This document shows, one piece after another, positions 26,641 to 38,720 of a stretch of 64,000 nt of DNA. Origin of the DNA: Taenia hydatigena. Taxonomy: Eukaryota; Platyhelminthes; Cestoda; Cyclophyllidea; Taeniidae. The translations under genes and the position numbers were made by a program. Each line of letters opens with the position of its first letter. The stretch's first letter is position 1. Where the stretch lies: positions 22,927-86,926 of the forward strand of contig JADWOT020001396.1 of NCBI GenBank assembly GCA_036345935.2, given 5' to 3'. The notes under the pieces were generated by a model. That model saw nothing but the letters and a program-made list of their open reading frames with translations. It had not been told where the DNA came from and searched no databases.

Positions 26641-27587
26641 GAGCAGTAACGATGCGAATGTGTGAGAATATAGTACAAAGGAAGTAAATTCGATTAGGAT
26701 AAAACGAGCAGTGCATTTTCAAGAAGAATAGTTTGCTTGCCGGATTAAGAGCATAGTACATGCTCCCTAAACCGCTTTCTTCCCTTTTAGCAGTGGCATT
26801 ATGCAGATAATTTACTCTTTCCACCTCTGCTTTTGAATTCTCTCTCATCTTGTCCACGATCCATTTTGGTGCCACCCTCACCCCTTACCTTACTTGATGT
26901 CCGTTGTAAATCCCACGGGGAAGGGAAACTATGACCGGTCGCTTTGAGTGGACCATTAATAAATCCAAATTTGTTCACATTTTACTTAGTCACATGGATG
27001 GATGAGTGCGTGAGTGAATAGTTTAGGGATGGAAGGAAAAGAATAAATAACGTCGCGCCACAGCACTGTGTAGAGCTATCCCATGGAGTTTATTTCCAAT
27101 CCTCTCTTCCCCTTCCTTACCCCCACTCATTTCATTTTGACGGCTTCTCATCCCTCCACCTCTGCGCCAATTATTCTTTTGTCTCTTTTAGCTAAATATT
27201 CACGCTAATTTGCTACCACTCAAGAAATGCAATTACTGCTATTGCCTTTTGTAATGCGTGGCAACAATTTTAGGATACACATCAGAAACTCACATTCGCT
27301 AGATTCGCACCAATCCTGGCGAGATGAGTCATCCATTTCCTTAACTGACAGTATCTGCTTGGCTTGGTTGACTGTCTCATTTCCAAGGGGATATAAGTAA
27401 TGCTTATGTCTTTCCCTCTTCGATGTCGCTGTTAAACCCGAAGTTCTAAAGCGGAAGAGTGGGAGGTACTGCAGCTCTCCGGTTGAGACTTCTGTATAGA
27501 AAGGTACTTATGTTAATTGGTTCATTACTTTTTGCTTTCTATGCATCGCTTTGATTGACGGGCGCCTTTTTTATGCTGCTTGTGCAG

Positions 27588-30500
27588 ATGCAGAACAGCG
27601 GCGACACAGGAAACAAATCGTCCAAACCTAGCGTGAGAGCTTTTGCCTACATGCGTTTACAATCACCAGGTAAGCAGCTCAATATCCATATTTCACTCTG
27701 GAAGCACTGTAGCACGGTGCGCGAGACTAGGCTAGACTACATCTGACTAGATTACACTGGATCGGAACAGAGCAGACCAGTCACCTCGGCTGGATTAAAA
27801 CAAACTTGCATTAAATAGGAAAAGGAAGGTAGACAGAACTGTCTGATCTACCGTGCATGCCTAATCCCTAGAGGCGCCTCACACGTTATCATTAAAGTCA
27901 ACTTCAACGCTTGGGTTTTGCCCGCCTAATAAAATAAACACAACTCCATTCCATGCAACCTGAGGTCTCTTCTCTCTTTATCGCAAATATTAAGGATGAT
28001 AATGTCTTCGAAATGGGTGTAGAGGAGCCCTCCGGTCTACGCCTTCAACCTCATGCTCCACTCAAAAGCATCCTCCTACATTCAATGGGCTCTCCACCAT
28101 TATCCCCCACCGCATGTGTTTCATTTATTTAACTTAACTGGAAAGGGAGTGAACACTCCGTGATTTTTAATTTCCTTATTTTTATTTTTTTGCTTTAGAT
28201 ACTCGGGATCGTTTTGCTTCCATGCATCTCTTACTCTTCTCTCATCTGCCCTTCCTCCAAACTCATCATCAATTCTCCCCTGTCTCATCTTCCCACCTCA
28301 TCGACTGCCAGCGCTCTCTTTGTAAGTTCCCCTTCATCTCTTCACAGATCTTACTCCCGATTATGACATAATTAAATAAAGCAAAGATTCATAACCTAGA
28401 TCAGGCTTGCACAGATTACACTGGGTCTGACCAAATCACGCTCTACTCAATTTTTACCTTGTTTACGATTTCGTCTCTTCTGTCCTTTTTTTGTCCCATA
28501 CCACGCCGCCTCCCTTCCTCCACTCATCTCTTCGAGAGCGAAGGTGAGCGTATCGCTTCCACTTTGCAATTTGCAACCTGGTCAAACTCACCTGCTTATA
28601 TCACTGCCTAATTCTTTTCCCCTTAGTAGAGAATGGCTCTACCTGGTGTTCTACAATAATGGGTAAAAATGAAAGCTCTAAGCCCTTGACCGCCTTCTCC
28701 GTCCTTCCCTATGTATCTGCACCTATCTGTCTGTTTGCCCAAGCTTGTATGTGTCATTGCACACTTTCATTTCCACCCCGTTGAGGAGTCGCCTTAATTA
28801 ATGTCGCGCAAAACAGGTAGAAACGTGTGCGTGTGTGTGCTTGAATGCATGTGGGTGAGAAAGAGCACTCGTTTCATCCTCGCCTCCTAACTCATCCTTC
28901 CAGACGACCAACTAGGCAGTTCAACCCTTTTATTGTTCGTTTCGTGTTTAGCCGGCCGTTCATTTAATCTCAACTTTATCCTCCGCCAACACGCCACTAC
29001 CCACACGCCCACCAAGTCGCTTCACTACATTTAATCGCTTTTTCCCTCCTCTGGCTCCCATACCTCCTTTCTTTATTCAGAATGAAGTGGGCACGGCACA
29101 TAAAACTGGCAAATACTCCCACGTCTGATTCAGGCGATTCGTCACTGTGTCGCTACCACTTTGTGCTGCCTATGCGGGTCTGGGACAAAGGATCCGTCAA
29201 TCAGGGCGATGCGGCACAAGCGACAAGTAACGAAGCAGATGGCAGATCTGATTTTTTACAATTGCAGAAGTCGCGATCAAGGAGCTGTAGTACCTCCTAC
29301 TCATCCTTTTTGTCATTTCGAGTTAGATGGCAATATCGGAGGGGAAACGACACAAAGAATAGGAACTAGGAAATCAAAATATTTTTAATACTAGATTGAA
29401 TTGTGATGGCAGCATGTTCGTTTTAAATATAACTAGCCGAGCTCTTTGGCCCGTAGGCGATGCCTCCGTGGTTCACGCTAACAGTGTTCCAGATCCCCTC
29501 TTCGTTATTTACACAGGTAGCATTTGTGGGAATTTCTTTACTCTTCTCCTCGTCCCTTCGACTACGCCAAATAAGGGAAGGCTGATTTTTTCGAGACATC
29601 TTTATTGTCAGTGACACAGCGTTAATAGCAAGTGCATTAATGGGGATCTGTGGGACGGCGTTTGCCGGTGTCGGAGGATTTACGTTGCGTTCCTGCCGCT
29701 CACCCAAGAGGTATGTTTCAAGACATATCGGTCTAGCCAGATGGGTGGCCGCTGGGCCATACCAGTAGTCCTGACCTCTCCGTTCGCTGAATTTTATTCC
29801 ACTACAACGCAAAAGAAAAGCCTACGAAAAGAAGGCAACTAGAATTGACGTGTATATACTCATAGTATGAGCTCCATTGGATTTATTCTTGAGATGCATC
29901 GCACCTTGCGATTCAGAGTGCAGTGGAACATCGAAGTCTCGACAATTGATTTGCAATGTGTGAACTTTTGCAAGAGTGATTCCAACAGAGCTCTTACAAT
30001 GGGTCCATACACGTTAAATGTAAATTGCCTCCATCCTGAAGGCCCTCTTACAGCCTGGCCATGTTTGACTGCGGATGCGTCTGCGCGCTTTGGTGATTGG
30101 TGCATCTGACAAATTTATGAAGAAAAGCAGATATTTTGAATCAGCCATGAAGATATAACTTGGAAAATGACCTGATTGCGCGAACTGTATAACATCGCCC
30201 ACGGTAGGCTCGAATTGGTCATGACATATTTTGCTTATATACTGATTGGCAGATGACAACTGAGCATTTGTCGATGAGACCAGCTAAGAGCGCTGGTCTT
30301 GTGTTGATGCATTCTCAACCTTTTTCTGATGACCACAAGGATACCCTTGATTGCGGCTTACCCACGCTCTTGAAGCACAAGTCCTACAGACTAAAAACCC
30401 GCATCATGCCCGTCGCAAATCGACTTGAGGTCTAGTCAAAGAACCATTGATGAGAGACATTGATGGCATTATACTCGGCTGCAACGCCACGCAATTGGTG

Positions 30501-31688
30501 CGGTCTGGCAGAAAATCCAATGTTAGATGGCTTCATGTTGAGGTGCATGCTGATGCAAGCTGAAAGCTAATGAAAGCCAGCTGAGACGCAGTTGCCATAT
30601 AATGGGGTTGAACACTTTACCTTTTCTTTCAAACATGTGAAAGCAAAGAAGTAGGGGTGTAATTAAGCCATTGCAATGATGCAGAACCGAATATCAACAA
30701 TGCCAACTTCTGCAGAATTACGAAACCAAAGTATTAAAGTTGCCTGTAATTTACTACCTGTTCCTAATGCATACCTATCACAACAGGAATATGCAGCTTA
30801 GGTCGCTACCAATGGCAACTTGTTCAAGATTGTTCTTCCATTCTCTCTTTTTTTACCACTAGGATCAACATGGATGGGGTGCTAAGCTCGCTCTATTACC
30901 AATGCAAATGCAAGAAGCAAGAACATAGTGCAAAATCTACACTTTAGCAGAAAGATTATTTCCAATCTTTACAAATCCTTCTTGACAAGTCATCATGTCA
31001 AATTACTTAAGGTCAAGGTCATAACGTACAAGGGAGATGCCAGATTGCGTCCGAATCCCTGAATGGGTGATGTTTGGAACCGTCGGTAACTGACCGGCTT
31101 CATTTCCCCCCTCAAATCTTACCTTAAATTTTACTCTATTTAAGCTTCAATTAGGCAACGTGGCACCCCATGGAGGATGAGTGGGACGGTTGTTCTGCAA
31201 TTTGTGAGTTTTTTAATGACTGAACTTAATGCAGATGTGAACACCCATTCCACTAAGGCAAAATTACTGAAGTGATGTCTGCTCACCTCATTGAGTTGAG
31301 TTGTACTCCAGCCGTGAGTTCCCTCAAAATCCGCTCATCTGGAGAGTGTGAATATCGATTCGGAGACACCGGGTTGGAGGAACGTCCCACGCCAATATGC
31401 TGGGCCTTCTTTTAATCTCCATTTATGGATCTTCTGAATGTGTTCCAATCCGTATTTTGACTGGTGTAGGCTTAAAGGTGCTTGCAGTCAGAACCCTACG
31501 AGGGTTTTCGTAAGTCAATTTGCATAGTAAATTGCTAAACTTGCAAAAGGAGCATGTTTTGCCGGCCCATTCTCGAATGTGTTTTCCTTTTTCGTTACAA
31601 CTGACTAACTAATCTCCACTTCGCCGTCATCCTCACCTCCCTTACAGACAAGGATTGCGATGCGGCAAAGGCAGTTATCGACACCTGA
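27588..31688 (+). CDS. Possible small spliced gene, three exons, unknown function
   Basis: Three short exons have good splice signals and matching phases. 27588-27669 follows TTGTGCAG and starts with ATG (MQNSGDTGNKSSK…YMRLQSP), with donor GTAAGC. 28627-28662 follows TTCTTTTCCCCTTAG (ENGSTWCSTIM), with donor GTAAAA. 31648-31688 follows CTCCCTTACAG (KDCDAAKAVIDT, then TGA). Both junctions are phase 1, and the join is open from ATG to stop, giving 52 residues. The ATG directly after the acceptor could mean spliced-leader trans-splicing, known in tapeworms, or simply an unseen upstream exon. The last intron would be about 3 kb. I recognise no family; the model rests on splice and phase consistency alone, and other exons could lie between. 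Confidence 0.25.
28000..29080 (+). other. Pyrimidine-rich tract, strand-asymmetric
   Basis: The plus strand is strongly enriched in C and T over about 1 kb (for example 28240-28330 and 28480-28520), ending in a strong acceptor-like TTTCTTTATTCAG at about 29069-29081. Similar tracts occur at 27090-27190, 31600-31660 and 37900-38370. Intron polypyrimidine sequence on the plus strand is the simplest reading. A coding-like frame follows at 29082-29369 but has no recognisable motif. Confidence 0.4.
29550..29800 (-). repeat. Promoter/first-exon module, copy 3 (MSRKNQ…)
   Basis: On the minus strand the string AATAAAGATGTC starts a frame at 29599: MSRKNQPSLIWRSRRDEEK…, open to 29423. It shares the start context and early codons with the modules at 36052 (MSKHTQTS…KEEEP) and 62748 (MSKHAQTS…). 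A possible donor TGT/GTAAAT lies after NATC. Upstream, a block reading DYWYG (about 29680-29790) resembles 36390-36520 (SYWYG). No function recognised. Confidence 0.4.
29820..31600. other. No gene recognised
   Basis: Overlapping frames on both strands at 29860-30110 (80-81 codons each) are present but neither shows a motif or splice signal. The rest shows nothing I can interpret, apart from its position inside the proposed intron of the small gene. Confidence 0.35.
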
Positions 31689-31707
31689 CCATTAAACCTA
31701 CAGGTCT

Positions 31708-32317
31708 ATGCCACCTTGTACGTCTTGCTGCAGTATCATCATTAGGACTGTCAGTCCGGGATCGCTATCAATCTCCTCCACATCCCCGTCTCCCTATGCC
31801 GCATTGTTGGAATTAGCGTTCACGCAGGTGCCTTCTCTAGTATGGATGCACACACTCATCGCGTCTTTGGCCTCGTCTTTCCCACTGTGTGTCTCTTTGA
31901 CCAAATTCCTCATTCAATTGACGACTCTTGCTCACCAGCTCTACTTCGTTTTTGATGGCGTGGATCTATGACGGCATTGAGAAGTGGCAGGCCAATGCTG
32001 CTACCGAATCGCTGATGACTCTTATTGCCTCTGAAATCGAGAGCACTAATGCTGATGGTTTTACTGTCCCCACTGCTTCCTCGGTGCATTTCGGTGCGGC
32101 TATGAATTCGGTGATGGGGTCCGCCAGCGTGGTATCGGGAGTCCAGACACTTGTGGTGGTGGAGATAAGTGCGATTTCTGGGGACGGTGAGACTTGGAGC
32201 CCAGTTGGTTCATTTGCTCGTTGTGTTGAAGAAAAGGAAGGGAAGGGGTTTCGAAACGCCTGCTTTTCCCTGAACTGCAAGTCTTCTCCTTCCTATTACC
32301 ATTGTTGCTTAAATTAA
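31708..32317. other. GC-richer block with long frames on both strands
   Basis: Plus-strand frames 31708-31971 and 31928-32317 and minus-strand frame 32280-31966 (104 codons) overlap here. Codon patterns look plausible on more than one frame, so I cannot decide the strand. It may be an exon remnant. No domain recognised. Confidence 0.25.
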
Positions 32318-32329
32318 ATCAGACCTTTA

Positions 32330-35000
32330 TCTGGCCAAAATATTTTTCTCCTTTTTAAGGCTTGCTGAATTGCATTGAAGACTGCCTTATTGGGGTGTTA
32401 CTTGTTTGTAGCTTCCTATTTTCCATTGCTAATGCTGTGCGTCCTGTATCCAGTGTGGTGCTAAAATTTCAAAGCATTGAGACTGCTGCCTGATCGTTAA
32501 ATACGGGCGATTGTAGCCTGCAATGAACTTGTGTTCAGACCACTCAGCGAGATGACCCGCATTGTATGGAATCACCGGTTCTAGACTAATCATTTCAAGT
32601 GCTGTTGGTTCCGATTTTGCGTCGTGATCACTAACCAGCATGTTCCTAGAAATTGCGAGCTGCAGTTTTTCCACGGCATGCAACCTATCCTTCGTCCTTG
32701 TCAATTGTCTAGCGGGTTCGAATTGTTAAATTCCATTAATGTTTCCCAGGTTATTACTTGAGCTTTTATCCCTACTGAGTCGCGAAAACTCGATAGCATG
32801 CGCCCGTTTCGATGCGGTTCTTCTTGCTGTTCTCTCATTGATTTCCGTACTCATTGGCTAAAGCCAATTAAGGTGTAAATTGGTCCGAAGGTTAAAGCGA
32901 AAGCCAGCTTGTTGTCTAGTTTTAGCATAGTATTCGGTGAATGAGCGTCAGGTAGTAGTAGAACGTACCCCTACTTACCAAATGATTTGATGAGTTTGAT
33001 TTTGGTGACTTCAGGGCCATTAAAGGGCAGTACACTTAAGTGGACCCTTAGCACTAAATAGAATAAAATGAAAAATCTTTTTTGCCTGGACTTACTCTGG
33101 CTCAACGCGTTAATAGCAGTAAACAGCGATGTGGGACGTGAGTGATGGTGCAACAGTTGATTTACTTCCTCCTCAATAATTAAGCAGGTGTGATGAGCGT
33201 TGACCGCATGACTGCTACGTGGATGCAGACAGTAGGTTTGGCAGTTCATGACAATTTTGATTCCATGATGGGAAATGGCCTGTGCTGTCACGATCACTAG
33301 GCAAATAAACATTTTATTACTGGTTATCACTCAACCACCCACATACTGGTCAATTTATCGTTCTAAAACACTCGACACTCCATGTTTAAGAGGCAATGAT
33401 TTATGTGTATTGGTGTGTGCGTGTGTGTGTGTGTGTGTGTGGTAGAATGTGGATGCAGTTATTCGCGGTGATTTGGGGACTTAGAGAAGACCAACGAAGC
33501 TGATGTCTAAGATCTACCTGACCGGTAGAATTCGATATAGCTGGGATGCACTCGGGAGGGACTTCTTGAAAACAGTAAGGGTTACTGAAGCATTGCTGGA
33601 TCACTTGCTCAATGAAGGAAGACATGATATGATAGAGTAACATACTTCCTCTCCTCGTTCTTCCTATTCCTTTCGTAATGTTTCTTCAAGCTCTTTTTGC
33701 TTAGCTCTAGTTGTTGGTGTCAAAAATTGGCTAAAAAGCACAACAGCATAGATAGTTCGAAGACTACGGTAGCATTGGGGAAACATTGACTGGTGCTGCG
33801 TTTTTGTTTTGGTGACAAAGGCAAGAATCGTGCAAAGCTTAAGCACTATTGAGAGGAGCTTGGATTGTGGACTGAAGTGTTGCAGTGATGATGATGTGCC
33901 ATAAAATGGACTTGGCGCTTTCTTGATTTTGCAAAGAACCTCAGCAAAAGTTCCTACGCAGTTGCCTTTTTAGTTGGCTAATGATTGATAATCGACTTGG
34001 TCTCATTAGTCGCTTGGCATTTCTGTGTGTATCTGGAGGTTCCGTAGGCAGGCATTTCTGGTCCTCCCGTGGTCCAATTTTGCCTATGTATCTCAGATGT
34101 CATCGCTTTATTGCTCATCAAATAACTTTGTTAAGGCTTTGTATTTGAGGCCATTTCCACTGAGCCATTTGGGCGTGAGGTGAAAAATGCTCTTTGCTAT
34201 TACGTTTCAGGGAAGAAGACCCGCTTTCCCTCTAGTGCTAAGTGGGTTATTTTGACATGCAGTGAACGGCACTCTTCCAAACGCGCCTCAAAGTGATGGA
34301 TGGGACAGGCATTATACATGAGTAATTGGACCTCTTAACGGCAAACAAGATAAAATGCAAATGCAATGGAGTTGTGCAGCTTAATCTTGTCTTTTCTCTG
34401 CCCCTTTTATCTTGCTACTGCGTCATTTTGTATGGTTTGGTACCAAAAGAGTAACGCCGTCTAATCTGGCTTCCAATTTACGCAGCGTCGTTTGGTGCGG
34501 GCAAAAATTGTCATTTCTAGAATAAGAAGTCTGGGAAACATTCTTGGTGCTTAGAGCTGCCTGTCTCGTTGCTTCTTTGAAGTTCTGTTTAGAACTAACA
34601 GTGTTAGTGAATATGCTGCATATACCATTTTTGGGAGATCCGTTCTAAATCAATGTCTGGTCGATGGTTCAACCATCCTAGTTCAACTTCTTTAACACCA
34701 ACAAACTTTTTCCAGCAGCTAAGTGGGGTTTCGACTTACCTGTTATGTTCCACTGGAGTAAGCGTATCCAAAACTATCTCTAGTTCTATATGGTATTGTG
34801 TGGGAAAAAAATAGTCCTCAGTTGTTACGAAACCGAGAACGAAACCACCAAGTCCAGCTAAGCATTCGTCTATTAATTCATGCATTCCCATTTTTTCGCC
34901 TATTCATCGGCATGTCCACTTATATAAGACAGAGAGAGTTACTGGAAGATTCCAAGTATATGTGAGATGTATGAGTGATTAAAGAAGGTCTGACTGGTAT
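32330..35000. other. No gene recognised
   Basis: No supported exon. Contains the GT microsatellite at 33413-33441. The minus-strand frames at 32971-33330 and 33401-33643 show no motif. Confidence 0.4.
33413..33441 (+). repeat. GT dinucleotide microsatellite
   Basis: A GT run of about 29 bases with a single TGC interruption near 33420. Likely length-polymorphic; no other role indicated. Confidence 0.95.
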
Positions 35001-35019
35001 TGTTTACCGTTGAAGCAGG

Positions 35020-35370
35020 TGTATTTTCAACATTACATCAACCAACCTCAAGGACAACTGCAGTGGAGACGCGGATGGATATCCACTGCTGGGGGATCAT
35101 GAGGCGACAGTGGCGAAATGCGCGGCGGAGTATGGGAAGCTCGTGTCCTCTAGCGCAGCACTGTAGGTTACGCGCATTCAGGTGTTGGTGCAGCTAGAGA
35201 CACCTCATCGCAAGCACGCTGTTTCAAATGCAGCAACTCAGACTCTCCCGACATCTGTGGGGGTGGAGTTTGCAGAAATGAAGTGAAGTCTTAACTGAAT
35301 GCATGTTGATTCCACGGAGTTGGAGGCAAGGATGACTGAGTTGCAGGAACAGACTGCCGTCCTTTATTAG
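35020..35370 (+). pseudogene. Coding fragment with three in-frame stops
   Basis: One frame (codons starting at 35044) reads as believable protein from about 35020 to 35370: NLKDNCSGDADGYPLLGDHE…AKCAAEYGKL, then …RIQVLVQLETPHRK…NAATQTLPTS, then TELEARMTELQEQTAVL. It is broken by TAG at 35164, TGA at 35284 and TGA at 35296, and ends at TAG 35368. All three internal stops are one transition away from Gln or Arg codons, as expected of decay in a real gene. The last part has a heptad-like, coiled-coil flavour. GC content exceeds the surroundings. Family not recognised. Confidence 0.4.
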
Positions 35371-35959
35371 GCTACTTCCCTACCCATCCATTCCGCATTC
35401 TCGCAATCAATTGCACTTCATTCCATTTGCTTTTTACCTTTTATTTATTAATTCTGGCATTAATTACGGTGTCAAACGTCAATCCAACTGTTTGGCTTTA
35501 TCTACCCTGTAAGCCGTTGATCTGTCCGACCGGTTGGTGTAGTGGATTTCGTCTTGAATTTACAACAATGATTTTGAACACCTTACCCGCATTGAGGTCA
35601 CCTCAGTTAAGAGTAGTCGTGTGATTGACTCATTTGCGATGAATATTTGAGACGATTATGAGCATGGTGTCTTCATTAGTCAAGCAAGAGGTCGAAGGTT
35701 TGAGCGGTTTATGCATTTGAAACTGGGAGGGGTAACATATTTTGGAAGTACTTAATTGTTCACTCATTCAGTCATCTCGGATCGAGTTGACTAGTTTTTT
35801 TGGAACTGCCAAAGCTTTGGTTCCTCTTGCAGATCCTGCTAGATGAATACACTGAACGCATCTCTAGTCTGTGATTAGGCGATTCGAGTTTTTCTCAAAT
35901 TCATGTCAGCTGATAGGTCATTATTAGGCTTAAATTGATTTCCATTACCTTCTTCGCAA

Positions 35960-36260
35960 ACCTCGGGAATCGATATTTCGCTGCACTGTAGAGGGTTCCT
36001 CCTCTTTCTCCTGGCCACCCTTGTTAGTAGAAGTCTGCGTATGCTTTGACATCTTTAATATAGAGGGTTAAAATTATGCAGCTAGGCAAGATGTGGGATT
36101 CAGGCCGGGGAAGAGTCACGCCCTAGCGAGTCCCCACGCTACTCCGCCACGAGGTTCAAATTGTTTTCTTGCCTCTGGCCTACAAAGCACATTCAAAGAA
36201 TATAAGTATTACAGCACATCCTGTGACTTCTGACAATACTCGCCTACTCATGCCATTCGC
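35960..36260 (-). repeat. Promoter/first-exon module, copy 2 (MSKHTQTS…)
   Basis: Reverse complement aligns to 62540-62890 through the upstream part (TTGTAGGC…AGAGG, then …TGAACCT), a GC-rich middle and the start codon. From ATG at 36052 the frame reads MSKHTQTSTNKGGQEKEEEP…IDSRGLRRR, followed by a donor-like AAG/GTAATG near 35968. The middle part (about 36145-36085 on the minus strand) carries a tRNA A-box-like GTGGCGGAGTAG, but the B box is poor. This could be exon 1 plus promoter of a duplicated gene, or a short interspersed element with a chance frame. Confidence 0.45.
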
Positions 36261-37129
36261 AGGGGGTCAGTGTTGAATTCGCGAATAGCGCATTGACTAA
36301 GCCTGACCGTAGTAGTCAAGCCGGATGTTACGTCTACTATGAAGCTTTAAAAGTAAACAGATGGTTCTATTTTATGCGGAAAGTACCCTCTCCTCCTCCT
36401 TCCTCCTCCAGCGTAGGTCACATAGTTGGTCATATTGCCATGGCCAGCAGGGTTGGTCAACAGGCCATACCAGTAGCTCCGTTCCCTTTGTATATTAGAT
36501 AGGTATTCTAATCTAGTATTATGCCTTCTCTTGCCCTCAAAGGGGTCTAAGGATGCTACAAGTAACATTAAATCTAAAAACTACACGTACATGAAACTTA
36601 AAGAAGACAAAAACAATGTCGCGATTTAACTTTGACCTCAAACTTCTTTTGATGTTGGTCAAAAACCAAATTGAATTCTTTATAAAAATAATACACAAAA
36701 TCCAACGAATCAACCCCTTGGGGAACTTGGCTAAGCTGACTCTGAAAAGTAAACAAAGTACTGTATAACTTATATGCAAATAGCAAACTTATCAGCTTAG
36801 ATAATTGCTACACATTTTACGCTTCATCCTCTAGGAAGTGATTTTTGGTTGCTTTGCATGCGTGTCAGCATTGTTTAGTTTTGGCAGCGCATTCCTCATA
36901 TAAATGGTATAGACAAAGTGAGCTAGTTTTAAAAACTAACTTCGCTTTATAAGGACAAAACTTAAATGTATTTATTTGCTATGCATATCTGTTTTTACAC
37001 GGTCGCTTTGAATTCTCATTTTCGTGTGGAGTGTTTGCTACTTGCGGATGTGCTCGGATTTAAGTTGGATTGGGATTGGTTTGCGCAAAGCCAGAAAGAT
37101 TTATTAATTGCTGGACTTTACCAGGTGTG

Positions 37130-37640
37130 CATGATTGTATCGGCCCTTTAACTGGCGAGGATGTGCGTTTCTGGTGCAGCATTATCTGCTAGGTGTGGAG
37201 GCATTACCTCGCGACACTGGGTGTGAATTTCGCCTTCCCTATTACTTGTTGCATTTCCTTGGTAAGATTGCGTTGCATTCCATGTATTGTTACGATTCTA
37301 TGCGTATTTTTCGTGTAGCGACATGCATTTTGTCATTTGTCCGTAGGTCCTTTGTGCTTTATGTACGGTAATAGGTGCGTTATTTTCATCACTATAACAT
37401 CCGCATTAGTGTGAAATATACCGAGCATGTGGGCATTTTCCAAGTCGGTTGTTCCTTGACTTCGACACCACGGTTCTGGATTGATATTTTCTTTGCGAAA
37501 CTTGTTGTGTAGGACCTCAGAAACAACTTGGCCGTAGCCTTACCTCTAATATGAATTGGCGTTTATAATAGGCTCAGAAGCAAGAGGATAGTTACTCAGG
37601 GACCTGTAAAACTTGACTTGACAATGTTCGCATCGCTATG
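37130..37640 (+). repeat. Dispersed duplicate family B, copy 1
   Basis: Matches 49890-50240 in several blocks, for example CGTAGGTCCTTT at about 37344 and 50004, and GTTATTTT…ACTATAA just after each. The 37140-37265 part has an open frame ending LPRDTGCEFRLPYYLLHFL before GTAAGA; the matching 49.9-kb part ends before GTAGGA. A third partial relative lies at 62990-63120. Exon-like edges suggest pieces of a duplicated gene, but no family is recognised. Confidence 0.5.
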
Positions 37641-38150
37641 CGGACTTCACATTGTAGCCGTCTTAACTATTTGATTATTATGATATTTTTATTAGTTGTG
37701 CTTGTGTTTGCATATAGTTGCATATTATAGGCGTTAGCGAAGTGAACGAGAAGAGATTAAGGAAGGCGTAGAAGAATGCAAACTTATTGAATGACGTGAG
37801 AGAGTCGGGGGAAGCGGGCGATGGGCTAAGAGGAGAGAACCGCAGTAAATGAAGTTTCCTCCGAAGCATTGAGACAGGAACTGATTCCCCGCCTGCCTAT
37901 CATCCACACGCTCACTTACCTATTTGGCTGTCTCTCCGCGCCTGTATGCATCCCCTTCTGATCGTCCATTTCTTCGCACTTCCCTGAATCTGGTTCTCTG
38001 CACGTCCATTCCTCAAGCATCGACTAGGTGCCGGCTGTGTTGGTGGCAGTGGGCACGGCATTACCTTTTTCTCTATCCCTTCACTCGTCCCTTATTTTAC
38101 TCAATTGTTCTATCTAACTTAACCAATGCTTCATCTTTCCTTCAATCTAG

Positions 38151-38410
38151 GTGGCCGGACAGCTAACTGACTTGGCTCCACGTGCAATGGCACAAATATT
38201 AGAGGCACTCGCCAGGGCATTTTAAGGTACAGGATGTCTTGTGTTTCCCCTCCTCTAATCTCCTCACCACATCAACATCCTTCTTTCCTCCATATCTTTC
38301 TCATCTAGCCCCACCTCTACTTCCACATTCACCCCATCTATCGACTCTCGCGTTGTTGCTACTTCGATTTCCAGCAGTGGTTTCATTGTGGTCGGCGACG
38401 TTGACTTGTG
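38151..38410 (+). CDS. Possible two-exon 3' end of a small gene
   Basis: Exon 38151-38227 follows CTTCAATCTAG and reads VAGQLTDLAPRAMAQILEAL then ARAFL, ending in phase 2 at a GTACAG donor. Exon 38374-38410 follows CGATTTCCAG after a long pyrimidine tract and continues as SGFIVVGDVDL then TGA. The phases fit. Upstream exons were not found. Function unknown; the first exon looks like a short amphipathic helix. Confidence 0.25.
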
Positions 38411-38720
38411 AGAATAACGTCTTATCAGGGAAGGTGGCAAGGGTCAGCACTTCGCCTGCTCATCGGTATCCAACCATTGCCAGAACAGTAAATGACACGG
38501 TGACACTGCCCTATGGTTCGTTGCGTCAAAGAGAATCAAAACTTCTGCGGAAATAACCGAACAGAAAGAGTCTTCCTAAAGGTAAAGTGTGGCAAATTAG
38601 GAGCATTGCTTTCCAAGCTTTTTAACACTGAGTAATTCACATCATGATTTCTTCCACAATAAGCCGTAACGAAAATTACCCTCCTGTAGAACAGCCAAAT
38701 GTGCTTAATCGATCCCTCTT

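Noticed and set aside
35520..35600. Possible tRNA (GGTTGGTGTAGTGGATT)
   Set aside because: A-box likeness only; no B box or pairing acceptor stem.
29680..36520. Retroelement coding fragment suggested by the shared DYWYG/SYWYG reading
   Set aside because: Only about 100 bases are shared, no reverse-transcriptase, integrase or protease motif is visible, and no terminal repeats were found.
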